Notes: generated from the letters alone by a model not told the origin. 35,905 nucleotides of DNA from Candidatus Zixiibacteriota bacterium (GCA_024278515.1 JAJRTA010000251.1:1-35905), one strand, 5' to 3'. Counted from the first letter of the stretch, positions 25,494 to 35,255 are shown. Made by a program: numbers and translations.

Positions 25494-25979
25494 TTAGTGC
25501 TCCGTTTCGGAGTGCATTTTCTCACGCTCATCCATCGAGCGCTGAGCAAAAGTATGCAGTTTCTCCACCAGCTCAGGCTTGTCCGACATCCACAGAGTGA
25601 TTTCTCCCTGATCGGTGTTGTAAATTTCCGGCATCACCCCGGCCATGATAAACCCGCCGTAGGCCGTGCAATGACCGCACATATAGGGCGGCGGCTCACC
25701 TTTGCCCATCGAGGCCATCATCTTTTCACCCTGCGCGGACATAGCTTTGCTGGCGCGATTAAGCGCTTCGCGGTAATCTTTGTCCACCGTGGTAACCGAC
25801 AGCACACCTTTGGAATGTTTGTAGTAAGTGGAGTTCATGTGCTCCATCAGCCCTTTTTCGGCGGTGATATGTTTACAGAAAACACAGTTTTCCATATCGA
25901 ACCAGGGCGGTTCCTCGGCGACGGCCATGGCGCATACCAGAGCGATCAGCCCGGCTGTCAGGACCAGAGTCTTTTTCAT
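25494..25979 (-). CDS. secreted CxxC protein rich in methionine and histidine, unknown function
   Basis: A 161-residue exported protein; I do not recognise a named family. Residues 1-21 are a signal peptide (MKKTLVLTAGLIALVCAMAVA). The mature part starts with WFDMENCVFCKH (C32, C35), has a second pair in YMCGHCTAYGG (C101, C104), and a methionine-dense stretch between them (KAMSAQGEKMMASMGK). The C-terminal tail is charged, with several histidines and methionines. Two CxxC pairs with nearby Met and His would suit a metal (copper or zinc) or redox site, but that is inference. The start has AAAGGAG five bases upstream, and a terminator follows at 25435-25464, so it is probably a single-gene unit. 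Confidence 0.75.
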   Translation of the reverse strand: MKKTLVLTAGLIALVCAMAVAEEPPWFDMENCVFCKHITAEKGLMEHMNSTYYKHSKGVLSVTTVDKDYREALNRASKAMSAQGEKMMASMGKGEPPPYMCGHCTAYGGFIMAGVMPEIYNTDQGEITLWMSDKPELVEKLHTFAQRSMDEREKMHSETEH

Positions 25980-26128
25980 TTGTTCTCCTTTATCAGGTTT
26001 TATAATAACAGAAAGTTATCTGTCTTCCGCTATCACAAATGGTACGTTGATTTTTGGAGGAAACAGGACAATTTCATTTGCTTATACTTCAAAAGCGGTA
26101 ATAAACAATTTAACGGGACGGACTGTGA

Positions 26129-27400
26129 TCAGAACTCGAATTCCAGCCCGATTATCGGCAGAATACTCCACTGATAGATGACATCTTCCTTTTTTTCGAC
26201 CTCGTTCCAGTAATAGCTGTAAACATTCTTGCGATTGTACACATTCCATACGGAAAAATACACGATCAGGTTGGAGCCGGAGAAATTATAGCGACGATCC
26301 ACCCGGAGGTTCATCGAGTGGTAGTCCGGCTGACGTTCTTCATTGACCCGCGCGCGATCCAGCACCGAGCGGTTTGTGAGTTGTGACATCTCCAGGTCCA
26401 GCGGTGTGTAGGGAGGACCTCCGGCAAAGATCCAGCGCGTGCTGAACTCCCATTTATTGTTTGGCTTGTAGCCGCCTTCGACTCCGAAGATCACACGATT
26501 GTCAAGAACCCGATCGCGCCAGATACCGTCAAGGCCCAGGTACTCAGCTTTGGACCATGAAAACGACACCAGCCCATAGAACCCTTCGACCAGTTTTTTC
26601 TGAAGAGTCAGTTCCACACCGTAAGAGCGGGCTTCGCCGTTATCCTGAAGGTATTCATAATTGCCGAAGAACCCGCGATAAACCAGCTCATCCGGTACGA
26701 ATAACTGCGGTTGATAGGGATCCATCGGGAAATTGTCATACTGTTTGTAATAGGTGTCGATTGTCAAACGGGTGCTTTCCGTAAGCAGGTGTGATACGCC
26801 GAGTACATAATGATAAGCGACCGGGTCGGCCAGATCGAGATTACGTCTGCGCTGAGCCAGCAGCCCGGCCGGCAGGCTCTGGTAGTAGATTCCGGTTGCG
26901 CCGTTCAGGCTGGTACGGTCGCTGAGACTCAAGCTGAGAGAAAACCGGGGGGAGAAATGCGATTGCCCGTTATACCTGAAATAATCATACCGCAGTCCGA
27001 ATGTTGTCGTCAGACGTGACAGCGGCCGCGTCACAAAACTGGCGAACAACCCCGCCCTGGGCGAATGCACTTTGGCGTCCATATTCAGAGGCGGCACCGT
27101 GTCACCGATAGGGTTGGTGTATTCGGCTACCCAGGCGTCATAGTCGTTCAGCAGATATTTCCCCTCGAAGCCGAACTCAACATGGTCGTACTCACCGATC
27201 TGATAGACATTGACATTGCGCAGTTGCACCGACCGCTCGTAAGAGTTTTCCCGAACAAGATCGGACGCCCCGACTGTTTCATACCATTTGCCGCGATACC
27301 GGGTGCCCAGAAAAGCAACCGATGTGTTCGCATACCCCCGCCGACCGAAGAGATACCGCCAGTTGGCGCCGACCGCGAATTCGTAACCATCGAAAATGCC
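26129..27400 (-). pseudogene. TonB-dependent receptor, C-terminal barrel part after an in-frame TAA
   Basis: Continues the receptor in the same frame directly after TAA at 27403-27401. The first codons give GIFDGYEFAVGANWRYLFG, a normal barrel strand, and the frame stays open to the stop at 26129. The strands are alternating-hydrophobic, e.g. LTTTFGLRYDYFRY, STRLTIDTYYKQY, GVELTLQKKLVEGFYGLVSFSWS, and the last residues are WSILPIIGLEFEF, ending in the terminal phenylalanine expected of outer-membrane proteins. A GTG at 27229 could start a fragment, but that would give a barrel without a plug. The tract from 26128 to 25980 holds no gene. Without the stop codon the full protein is 771 codons. 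Confidence 0.85.
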
Positions 27401-28444
27401 TTAAACCGAGTTGCCGTTTTCTTCGGAATCCTCACGGGTGAATTCGATTTTATCAATACCGGCCACACCGATCAGGGTCAGCTTGTTGGAAGGAGAAAAA
27501 TCATATACCAGCTTACCCTGGTAGTCTGAATACTCCGGCGCTATACCGGTGCCGATCGCCTCGACCAGAAGGTCAAGAAAACTACGCCGCACCGACAGCA
27601 TCCATGAACCCTTCCCGCCGGCCAGCGGTCCCTCGAAAACACCGCCGAATCCGGCGAAGTTCATATCAAGTTGACCGTCGAACTCTTCACGGTTGCCTTC
27701 GCGGAACTCTATACTCATCACCGAGGAAAGACGATCGCCGTAGGAAGCGGAAAAGCCACCGGCAGAGAAGGTCACATCACGCACAAAATCGACATTCAAA
27801 AGGCCGATCGGTCCACCTGATGATCCCTCCAGCGGATAGTGATTGATATTCGGTATCTCGATGTTATCAAGATAGAATGCATTCTCGGTCGGAGTGCCTC
27901 CGCGCACCACCAGACTGTTCATCCGGTCGTTGACTTTTGCAATACCGGGGAGAATGCTGACAATACGGCTGACATCACCGGCCGAACCGGGCGAGCGACG
28001 TACCTCCTCACCTGAAAAGCTGGTGGAACTGGTCGGAGCGTCCGGGCTGTCATCGAAATAGCTCCCCCGCACCACCATGTTTTCAACCGGTCGGGTCGTC
28101 TGGTGAAGCTCAACCTGAAGATAAGTCATGCGTCCCGAGCGGATGATGACATCGGGATAAACCATCGGGGCATGAGTTACGCTTGAGATGGAAACATTGT
28201 ATGAACCCACCGGGAGGTTTTTCACACTGAAATCACCGTTTTCGTCGGTAGCGGCTCCGCGCTCAAGGCCGATAATCATCACGCTTGCGCCGATTATCGG
28301 TGTCTTCGTCGTGGCGTCAAGCACCCGTCCGCTCAGACGCCCGGTTGGCGGTTTCCTTGCAGATTGAGAGTCGGCCATACTATGGTTTACAGCCAGTAGA
28401 ACAAACAGAAGCACCAATGCGGTTGGTCGTGATATGACGGACAT
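27401..28444 (-). pseudogene. TonB-dependent receptor, N-terminal part ending at a premature TAA
   Basis: The N-terminal 347 residues of an outer-membrane receptor for energised uptake. Signal peptide about 1-24. Then a carboxypeptidase-regulatory-like domain (GRLSGRVLDATTKTPIIGASVMI, ENGDFSVKNLPVGSYNVSIS), as common in SusC-like and related receptors. Then the plug: FSGEEVRRSPGSAGDVSRIVSILPGI, VVRGGTPTENAFYLDNIEIPNIN and the start of the barrel (ASYGDRLSSVMSIEFREG). It stops after NSV at TAA (27403-27401), and homology continues unbroken in the same frame. The start ATG at 28444 has GGAG five bases upstream. The substrate and TonB partner are unknown. The break may be a real nonsense mutation. 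Confidence 0.88.
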
Positions 28445-28550
28445 TGCTTCTCCGGAATACCAAACACTTTTGTTTTTACCTGCCTTGCCTGAAATAAGCC
28501 CGGCAGGGACTAATTCAATGAGAGAGTGTACGGGAATCAGCTATACAAAG

Positions 28551-29087
28551 TTACAACAATTCCGGCCTGTTATCTGATTCCTGCGCCGGAGGTCGGTGCT
28601 TGCCCATAATCATGCGCAGGAAAAGCAGCATGATCCCCGAGGTAATGGCCACATCGGCGAGATTAAAGGTCCACCAGCGGTGGATGGAATAGTTAAACAG
28701 GGTTACATCCGGGATATCGACATCAATAAAATCTACCACCTGACCCAGCCGGATACGATCGATAATATTCCCCAGCGCTCCTCCGGCGATCAGGGCCAGC
28801 GTGCAAGACAATATCCGGTCAGCCCGGGCAAGATAGATATAGTACAAAAGAAAAATCAGGATTAATGTCGAAGCGACAAGGTAATATGTCGATGAGCCCA
28901 GATTGGTGCCCATAGCCCCGCCGCGGTTGTAGACAAGAGTAAACATAAAGAACTCACCGAGAACTCTCACTGAACTGTCGTCGGCAAGTAAATAGACCGC
29001 CATTATTTTCGTTGCCTGATCGGCAAGCAACGCTGAAATAATTATAGCAACCGGCCAGAGAAGTGTTTTACCGTTTTGGGGGACCAG
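28551..29087 (-). CDS. lspA: lipoprotein signal peptidase II (start uncertain)
   Basis: Aspartic protease that removes signal peptides from prolipoproteins in the inner membrane. It has the conserved LADQATKI (first active-region motif), NRGGAMG, GGALGNIIDRIRLGQVVDFID with the catalytic aspartate, and FNLADVAIT with the second. The first helix (LLWPVAIIISALLADQ) lies upstream of the TTG at 29030, the first standard start codon. No in-frame ATG, GTG or TTG precedes it for at least 60 bp, although the frame is open. The best candidate is CTG at 29087, with AGAGGA eight bases upstream. That gives 178 residues, normal for LspA, and overlaps the end of the DksA/TraR-like gene by 20 bp. The gene order ileS-lspA is common. 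Confidence 0.85.
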   Translation of the reverse strand: MVPQNGKTLLWPVAIIISALLADQATKIMAVYLLADDSSVRVLGEFFMFTLVYNRGGAMGTNLGSSTYYLVASTLILIFLLYYIYLARADRILSCTLALIAGGALGNIIDRIRLGQVVDFIDVDIPDVTLFNYSIHRWWTFNLADVAITSGIMLLFLRMIMGKHRPPAQESDNRPELL

Positions 29088-29460
29088 TTTTATTGTCCTC
29101 TTCAGATGATTTGCACTCGATACAGAGTCGGGCGTGGGGAACTGCGGTCAGCCTGTCCTTGCTGATCTGCTGGTCGCATGAGCAACACTTTCCATAGCTG
29201 CCGTCCTCGATCCTGCGGAGAGCTTCATCGATGTGATAAACGAGCCGCCCGGACTTGGAAGCGAACATAAAGGCCATTTCCCGCTCCATCGCGTCGGTTC
29301 CCTGGTCGGCCATGTGATAGGAGTAAGAGGACAAATCCCCCGTGGAGTCCTTGATCGTCGAAGACACCGATGACTCCATCAGGATACCCATCTCTTTCAG
29401 CAGCTCCTTTTTCTTGGCCAAGAGCAGCTTCTGGTATTTTTTCATTTCGGATTTTCGCAC
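29068..29460 (-). CDS. DksA/TraR-family C4 zinc-finger regulator
   Basis: A 130-residue protein with a long N-terminal coiled-coil region (KKYQKLLLAKKKELLKEMGIL; then about 60-90) and a C4 zinc finger, C-x2-C...C-x2-C (KCCSCDQQISKDRLTAVPHARLCIECK). DksA/TraR proteins bind RNA polymerase through the secondary channel and alter initiation, often with ppGpp. The tip residues that mark true DksA cannot be judged with certainty, so I call it DksA/TraR-like. The start is GTG at 29460 with GGAGA six bases upstream. It is 13 bp after the ileS stop and overlaps the presumed start of lspA, so it is co-transcribed with them. Confidence 0.88.
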   Translation of the reverse strand: MRKSEMKKYQKLLLAKKKELLKEMGILMESSVSSTIKDSTGDLSSYSYHMADQGTDAMEREMAFMFASKSGRLVYHIDEALRRIEDGSYGKCCSCDQQISKDRLTAVPHARLCIECKSSEEDNKTGPPKR

Positions 29461-29473
29461 CGGATTCTCCGAA

Positions 29474-32400
29474 CTAAACCTTTACTACCGATATTTTGGT
29501 TTTTTCACCGTTTATGTTCCACTCCTGAACGTTGTCGTCGCTGTTTACGGACAGTTTCAACTCGTCGGCCAGGGTCTCGGCTCTGATAAACTCGTTATGT
29601 TTCTGTGCCGCCTTTTCAACCTGCTCGGTCGAACTGAGGGCGACCACAATGCGATCGGTGATTTCAAACCCGGAGGCTTTGCGCATGTTCTGAATCTTGT
29701 TGATCAGCTCACGCGCATACCCTTCGTGTACCAGTTCTTCATCAAGGTCGGTTACCAAAGCCACACTCAGTCCGCCGTCGGATTCAACGGCGAATCCCTC
29801 ACGCTCCTGTTTGATTACCAAAACCTCGTCCTCAGAAAGTACAACCTCGCCCCCCTCGAGAGCAACCACAAACTTGCCGGCTTTCTCACCAGCCTGAACC
29901 TCAGCCGAAGCCATCCCGGCAAGCTTCTGAGCGGTCTCTTTGGCGTCGGCTCCCAGCCGGGAACCGGCTGTCTTGAAATTCAGTTTGGCCGAGTAAGTCA
30001 CATAATCGGACAGATTTTCAACTGGTGACACTTTTTTCACGTTAAGTTCATCGCGGATAATATCCGTGAAACCGGAAAGCTGATCAAAGCTGAAATCCCC
30101 GGGCAGGTCGATCAGAAGTTCGGCCAAAGGCTGACGTACTTTCAGGTTGCGACGAGAACGGGCCGCTCGTCCGAGGGTGACAACTTTCTCAATCATACCC
30201 ATCGAACGTTCCAGTTCATTATCAATCAGCAACTCGTCTGCTTTTGGATAATCACTCATGTGCACCGAAAGGGGTGCTTTCGGATTATTGCCCATCAACT
30301 GCCTGAACAGCAGTTCGCTCATGAACGGCGTCACCGGGGCGGTCAGCCTGCAGATATCAACAAGGACGCGATAAAGGGTCAAATAGGCCCGCATCTTGCC
30401 CGGATCGTCACCTTCAGCCCAGAAACGGCGACGATTGTTGCGAACATACCAGTTGGAAAGCTCCTCGATAACGAAGTGCTGGATCAGGCGCACCGGGCGG
30501 GTCAGCTCGTAACCGTCAAAGTACGAGGCTACTTTACGGGTCAGGCTGTTGAAACGTGAAACTATCCAGCGGTCGAACCGGTTCGGCTCCCCGGCCCGCT
30601 TCTCAAGGAACTCATCTATCGAGACCTTTTCATCGGCGGCTCGTTCAACGATGTTGTCGATATTCGCATAAAGCGCGAAAAACGAGTACGTATTGCGCAG
30701 AGTATCAAAATATTTGCGAACAACTTCAGCCAGGGCGTCGGGATCAAACTTTGTCGGCACCGAGAGAGCGGAATTGGCCAGAAGATACCAGCGGGTCGGA
30801 TCGGCCCCGTATTTGTCCATGGTCTCGAACGGGTCGGTAACATTACCCTTATGCTTGGACATTTTCTTGCCTTCACGGTCAAGAACGAACTCCATCACAA
30901 CATTGTTTCGGAACGGTGGTTTATCGAAAAGTATTGTCGAGATGGCAAGGAGCGAATAAAACCAGCCACGTGTCTGGTCGACCGCTTCGCTGATAAAATC
31001 GGCCGGATATCTGTCCTTGAATTCTTTTTTGTGCTCGAACGGGTAATGCCACTGGGCGTAGGGCATTGAGCCTGAATCAAACCAGCAATCGAGCACTTCG
31101 GGAATTCGGGTCATTTCCGAGCCGCACTCGCACCTGAGTTTGACCTCATCCATCATCGGCTTGTGCAGTTCGACCTCATCGGGCGGGTTGACCGCTTCCC
31201 CGAGCAGTTGTTCAATCGACCCCACCGCTCGTTTCTTCTGACACTTGTTGTCATCACAAACCCAGATCGGGATCGGCGTACCCCAGAACCTTTCACGTGA
31301 AAGCGCCCAGTCGACATTGTTTTCCAGCCAGTCATGCATTCGACCGGTGCGGATCTCATCCGGATACCAGTTGATTGCGTTGTTGTTTTTGATCAACTGT
31401 TCGCGGAACTGCGTGGTTTTCAGATACCATGATTGACGAGCGATATAAATCAGCGGTGAGTCGCATCGCCAGCAGAACGGGTAGTTGTGTTCGTACAGTT
31501 CTTTCCTGAACAGACGGCCGCTTGCTTTAAGATCCCTGATAATTACCGGGTCGGCGTCTTTGACGAACATACCGGCATACTTTCCGGCCGACTCTTTGAA
31601 AATACCGTTGGCGGCGTTGGCCTGAAGCACCGGCAGGCCGTACTGTCGGCCGATTTCATAGTCGTCGGCGCCGAAACCGGGGGCGATATGCACTATCCCG
31701 GTGCCGTCTTCAAGCGTGACAAACTCTGCGTTAATGACATAAAACGCTTCTTCGGCCCGATCGGCAAAAAAATCAAAAAGAGGCACATACCTGCGTTTCA
31801 GGAAATCTTTCCCCTTGTACTTTTGAAGCGGGGGCTTGTCTTCATCGAACAGTTTGTTGACCAGCGCTTCAGCTAGCACCAGTTTTTCCCCTTCGTGTTC
31901 GATCATCACATAGTCAGCCTCCGGGTGCATACAGAGCGCTGCATTTGAAGGCAAAGTCCACGGCGTGGTGGTCCAGATCAGGTAGGAGAAATCATCATCA
32001 GCGGCTTTCACTTTGACAAAGACCGAAGGATCCCTGACCATCTCGTATCCCTGTGCCACTTCGTGCGAAGACAGACCGGTTTCACAGCGCGGGCAGAACG
32101 GCAGCGTTTTATAGCCCTGATAGATCAGGTCACGGTCGAAAAAGTTTTTGAGAATCCACCAGACCGATTCGATATACTCGTTTTTGAGAGTAACATAGGC
32201 GTCCTCGAGGTCGATCCAGTAACCCATACGGCGGGTAATCTTGTCCCACAGGTCAAGGTACTTGAAAACCGATTCTTTACATCTGGCGTTGAACTTGTCG
32301 ACCCCGTATTCGATCACCTGGGCTTTTGATTCCAGCTTGAGCTGTTTCTCGACCTCGATCTCGACCGGCAGGCCGTGAGTATCCCAACCCGCTTTGCGGT

Positions 32401-32647
32401 CGACCCGGAAGCCGTTCATTGCCTTGTAGCGACAGACCGTATCCTTAACCGTGCGGGAAATGACATGATGAATCCCCGGCCGGCCGTTGGCGGTCGGCGG
32501 GCCTTCGTAGAAGACGAAGTGCGGTTTGTCCTTGGCCAGCTCGTTGCACTTGTGGAACACATCCTCCTGGTCCCAGAACTCGAGGATTTTCTCCTCGGCT
32601 GAAGGGATGGTATAATTATCTTTTAACGGGTCGAACATCATGGTCAT
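29474..32647 (-). CDS. ileS: isoleucyl-tRNA synthetase, type 2, with GIHH variant of the HIGH motif
   Basis: Attaches isoleucine to tRNA-Ile; 1057 residues, in the size range of the type-2 (eukaryal-like) IleRS and longer than the type-1 enzymes. It has GPPTANGRPGIHHV near the N-terminus, where the normal class I signature HIGH is rearranged to G58-I-H-H61 (32476-32465). It keeps DTHGLPVEIEVEKQL, the editing domain, and KKMSKHKGN (KMSKS). The GXHH swap in type-2 IleRS is associated, from published biochemistry, with very high mupirocin resistance. Start ATG at 32647 with GAGGAAA four bases upstream. Operon with the DksA/TraR-like gene and lspA. Confidence 0.96.
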   Translation of the reverse strand: MTMMFDPLKDNYTIPSAEEKILEFWDQEDVFHKCNELAKDKPHFVFYEGPPTANGRPGIHHVISRTVKDTVCRYKAMNGFRVDRKAGWDTHGLPVEIEVEKQLKLESKAQVIEYGVDKFNARCKESVFKYLDLWDKITRRMGYWIDLEDAYVTLKNEYIESVWWILKNFFDRDLIYQGYKTLPFCPRCETGLSSHEVAQGYEMVRDPSVFVKVKAADDDFSYLIWTTTPWTLPSNAALCMHPEADYVMIEHEGEKLVLAEALVNKLFDEDKPPLQKYKGKDFLKRRYVPLFDFFADRAEEAFYVINAEFVTLEDGTGIVHIAPGFGADDYEIGRQYGLPVLQANAANGIFKESAGKYAGMFVKDADPVIIRDLKASGRLFRKELYEHNYPFCWRCDSPLIYIARQSWYLKTTQFREQLIKNNNAINWYPDEIRTGRMHDWLENNVDWALSRERFWGTPIPIWVCDDNKCQKKRAVGSIEQLLGEAVNPPDEVELHKPMMDEVKLRCECGSEMTRIPEVLDCWFDSGSMPYAQWHYPFEHKKEFKDRYPADFISEAVDQTRGWFYSLLAISTILFDKPPFRNNVVMEFVLDREGKKMSKHKGNVTDPFETMDKYGADPTRWYLLANSALSVPTKFDPDALAEVVRKYFDTLRNTYSFFALYANIDNIVERAADEKVSIDEFLEKRAGEPNRFDRWIVSRFNSLTRKVASYFDGYELTRPVRLIQHFVIEELSNWYVRNNRRRFWAEGDDPGKMRAYLTLYRVLVDICRLTAPVTPFMSELLFRQLMGNNPKAPLSVHMSDYPKADELLIDNELERSMGMIEKVVTLGRAARSRRNLKVRQPLAELLIDLPGDFSFDQLSGFTDIIRDELNVKKVSPVENLSDYVTYSAKLNFKTAGSRLGADAKETAQKLAGMASAEVQAGEKAGKFVVALEGGEVVLSEDEVLVIKQEREGFAVESDGGLSVALVTDLDEELVHEGYARELINKIQNMRKASGFEITDRIVVALSSTEQVEKAAQKHNEFIRAETLADELKLSVNSDDNVQEWNINGEKTKISVVKV

Positions 32648-32665
32648 TTTCCTCTAAAGCCGCTT

Positions 32666-32694
32666 AATTTAGACCAATTATCGACTGATGTAAA
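32666..32694 (-). promoter_or_regulatory. predicted promoter of the ileS-dksA-lspA run
   Basis: On the minus strand TTTACA (32694-32689, 5 of 6), a 17-base spacer, and TAAATT (32671-32666, 4 of 6). The predicted start is about 12 bases before the ileS start codon, so there is no room for a T-box leader. Confidence 0.45.
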
Positions 32695-32765
32695 GAGTTT
32701 TTGAGCAGGCTCATGCCCGACTTCCCTCACAATAAATGTTACTGAAAGGTGTTATTATACGCAGC

Positions 32766-32805
32766 GTATGTCCACGTGCACGGTGAGTCGGCGCACGAGA
32801 CATAC
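32766..32805. repeat. extended imperfect palindrome (hairpin)
   Basis: GTATGTC (32766-32772) pairs with GACATAC (32799-32805), and the inner CGTGC (32775-32779) pairs with GCACG (32793-32797), leaving a 13-nt loop and one small internal loop. It is outside the predicted leaders of ileS and purL. Confidence 0.5.
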
Positions 32806-32822
32806 CCGACTACGGACACGGG

Positions 32823-32852
32823 GCGTCATGCCGGACTCGATCCGATATCCAG
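32823..32852. repeat. fragment resembling a widespread palindromic intergenic repeat
   Basis: CGTCATGCCGGACTCGATCC followed by GATATCCAG. This resembles the CGTCATGCCGGA-N-TCCGGCATCCAG type repeat seen between genes in many bacteria. The right arm is altered (TCCGATA instead of TCCGGCA), leaving a 4-bp stem CGGA/TCCG. The identity is from memory. Confidence 0.4.
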
Positions 32853-32960
32853 AACAGCAGCAGGCAGGAACCCCTTGCTACTTCCGGCTCTCAACCGGCC
32901 ATAACTGCATTAAAATTTCGTCAATCCATATTCCCGGGGAAAGTCCAGCAAAACTCCCGA

Positions 32961-32989
32961 TTGACCCGCACGCGTTGTGACCCTATATT
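32961..32989 (+). promoter_or_regulatory. predicted promoter of purL
   Basis: TTGACC (32961-32966, 5 of 6), a 17-base spacer, and TATATT (32984-32989, 5 of 6). The predicted start near 32996 leaves a leader of about 20 nt, too short for a riboswitch. Confidence 0.6.
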
Positions 32990-33014
32990 CCACTCCTTAC
33001 TTTAAGGAGAAACA

Positions 33015-35255
33015 ATGTCCGCGAAATACAAGCAGCCCGAAGTCACCCCGGAAATGGTCGAAGCTCACGGCCTCACTAAAGACGAACATGAAAAAATCAA
33101 ACAGACCCTCGGTCGCGAAATGACCTACACCGAACTGGGTATCTATTCGGTGATGTGGTCCGAACACTGTTCCTACAAGAACTCTATCGCCCTGTTGAAA
33201 ACATTACCGCGCGAAGGGAAAAACCTGCTGGCCAAGGCAGGCGAGGAGAACGCCGGCGCGGTCGATATCGGCGACGGGATGGCCGTAGTATTCAAAATCG
33301 AATCGCACAACCACCCTTCAGCAGTGGAGCCGTACCAGGGCGCGGCAACCGGCGTGGGCGGGATTCTTCGCGATATTTTCACAATGGGGGCCCGTCCGAT
33401 AGCCGCGTTGAACTCGCTTCGCTTCGGTTCGCCGGACAATCCGCGGGTGCGGTATCTGGTGGACGGGGTGGTGCGCGGAATTGGCGACTACGGCAACTCG
33501 TTCGGGGTGCCTACTGTGGCCGGTGAGGTTTATTTCGATGAAGCTTACACCGGCAATCCGCTGGTCAACGCGATGGCCGTCGGGATTGTCAAAAGCGATG
33601 GGATAGCTTCGGCTGTGGCCAAAGGGGAGGGCAACCCGTTGATGATTGTCGGCAGTAAAACCGGTCGCGATGGTATCCACGGGGCTACCTTTGCCTCCGA
33701 GGAACTGACAGAAGAGTCCGAGGCCAAACGTCCTTCGGTGCAGATCGGCGACCCGTTCATGGAAAAACTTCTGCTGGAGGCCACCCTTGAAATCATCGAG
33801 AAAGATCTGATAGTCGGCATTCAGGATATGGGGGCCGCCGGAATTACCTGCAGTTGTTCTGAGATGTCGGCTAAGGGGGAGTGCGGCGTGCTGGTCGATA
33901 TCGAAAAAGTGCCGGTACGTGAAACCGGCATGACACCGTACGAAATACTGCTCTCCGAATCACAGGAACGTATGCTGGTTTGTGTCAAAAAAGGGTGTGA
34001 GGATGCGGTAACCGAGGTCTTCGACAAATGGGGCCTCGATTCGACTATCATCGGCCATGTTACAAATGACAAGCTGATGACTGTGCGTTATCATGGCGAG
34101 ATTGTCGCACAGATTCCGTCGGCATCTCTGGTGCTTGGTGGTGATGCGCCGGTTTATCACCGTGAGACGAAACGTCCGGCTTATCTTGATGAGTATGCCG
34201 AGTTGGATATCGACGCGCTTCCGATTGATCGCGACTGGAGCGCGGATTTGCTGAAGCTGTTGTCGTCACCGAACATCTGTCACAAGGGATGGGTGTACGA
34301 ACAATACGACTCGACTGTCCGCACCAACACGGCGGTCGGCCCCGGATCCGATGCTGCAGTGTTGCGACTGCGCAAAACCAGCAAGGCGCTGGCCATGAGC
34401 ACCGATTGCAACGGTCGCTATTGCTATCTCAACCCGCGCCGTGGCGCGCAAAGCGCTGTTGCCGAAGCGGCTCGTAACATCGTCTGCTCCGGCGGGCAGC
34501 CGCTGGCCGTGACCAACTGTCTCAATTTCGGGAACCCGTATAAGCCTGAAATCTATTATGGCTTCGCCGAAGCGGTGGCCGGAATGGGTGAGGCCTGTGT
34601 GGTATTTGACACGCCGGTCACCGGCGGGAATGTGTCGTTCTACAATGAAGACCCGGAACGGGCGGTGTTCCCGACCCCGACTATCGGCATGGTCGGCCTG
34701 ATTGCCGATGTAAAGCATATCACTACCCAGTGGTTCAAGCAGGACGGTGATGTGGTTTTCCTGCTGGGGAATAACAGCAGTGCTATAGGCGCCTCCGAGT
34801 ACCTGCACACGGTGCACGGTATGACGCGGGGAGAGGTGCCTCCGCTCGATCTTAAGTTCGAGAAGCATCTCCAGGATGGGCTGCTTGCAGCTATTATGCG
34901 CGGCTGGATCCGGTCGGCGCACGACTGCGCCGACGGCGGACTGGCCGTGGCGCTGGCGGAATGTTGTGTGTCGAATCGCGAACAGCAAACCGGAGCGGTG
35001 CTGACATTAAAGGACGATCTTCGTCCCGACGAGCTTCTTTTCGGTGAAACGCAGTCACGCGTAGTAATCAGTTGCGCCCGGGAGAGTGCTTCGTCGGTTC
35101 AGGAGTTTTTCGACAAACTGAAATTACCCTGCACACAAATCGGCACGGTCGGCGGTGACCGCCTGGTGATCAATGACCTGGTAGATCTGCCGCTTGAGAG
35201 GATGGATGCCGCTTTCTTTGACGCCATGCCTGCCTTTATGGAGAAAGTGGGATAA
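33015..35255 (+). CDS. purL: phosphoribosylformylglycinamidine synthase subunit PurL
   Basis: Fourth step of purine synthesis, converting FGAR to FGAM with ATP and ammonia from glutamine; this 746-residue form is the small PurL that works with PurQ and PurS, neither of which is in the window. Motifs include [64 protein letters not shown] and, near the C-terminus, [16 protein letters not shown]. The start ATG at 33015 has AAGGAG six bases upstream and the promoter lies at 32961-32989. The next gene begins 109 bp downstream. Confidence 0.97.
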   Translation: MSAKYKQPEVTPEMVEAHGLTKDEHEKIKQTLGREMTYTELGIYSVMWSEHCSYKNSIALLKTLPREGKNLLAKAGEENAGAVDIGDGMAVVFKIESHNHPSAVEPYQGAATGVGGILRDIFTMGARPIAALNSLRFGSPDNPRVRYLVDGVVRGIGDYGNSFGVPTVAGEVYFDEAYTGNPLVNAMAVGIVKSDGIASAVAKGEGNPLMIVGSKTGRDGIHGATFASEELTEESEAKRPSVQIGDPFMEKLLLEATLEIIEKDLIVGIQDMGAAGITCSCSEMSAKGECGVLVDIEKVPVRETGMTPYEILLSESQERMLVCVKKGCEDAVTEVFDKWGLDSTIIGHVTNDKLMTVRYHGEIVAQIPSASLVLGGDAPVYHRETKRPAYLDEYAELDIDALPIDRDWSADLLKLLSSPNICHKGWVYEQYDSTVRTNTAVGPGSDAAVLRLRKTSKALAMSTDCNGRYCYLNPRRGAQSAVAEAARNIVCSGGQPLAVTNCLNFGNPYKPEIYYGFAEAVAGMGEACVVFDTPVTGGNVSFYNEDPERAVFPTPTIGMVGLIADVKHITTQWFKQDGDVVFLLGNNSSAIGASEYLHTVHGMTRGEVPPLDLKFEKHLQDGLLAAIMRGWIRSAHDCADGGLAVALAECCVSNREQQTGAVLTLKDDLRPDELLFGETQSRVVISCARESASSVQEFFDKLKLPCTQIGTVGGDRLVINDLVDLPLERMDAAFFDAMPAFMEKVG

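Larger units (their letters stand above)
32695..32960. other. intergenic region between ileS and purL with repeat-like and hairpin sequence
   Basis: Contains a 40-nt hairpin (32766-32805) and a fragment resembling a dispersed intergenic repeat (32823-32852). Open frames here encode nothing recognisable. The two outward promoters flank it. Confidence 0.5.

Noticed and set aside
18722-28444. Reassignment of TAA as a sense codon
   Set aside because: Genes such as the LIM/DA1 peptidase, nth and comB end in TAA, so it acts as a stop in this genome.
32768-32980. Plus-strand 70-codon frame upstream of purL
   Set aside because: It translates repeat-like sequence and lacks a ribosome site; the product is not a known protein.
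32648-33014. T-box upstream of ileS or purine riboswitch upstream of purL
   Set aside because: Predicted leaders are about 12 and 20 nt, too short for either, and no aptamer core is seen.
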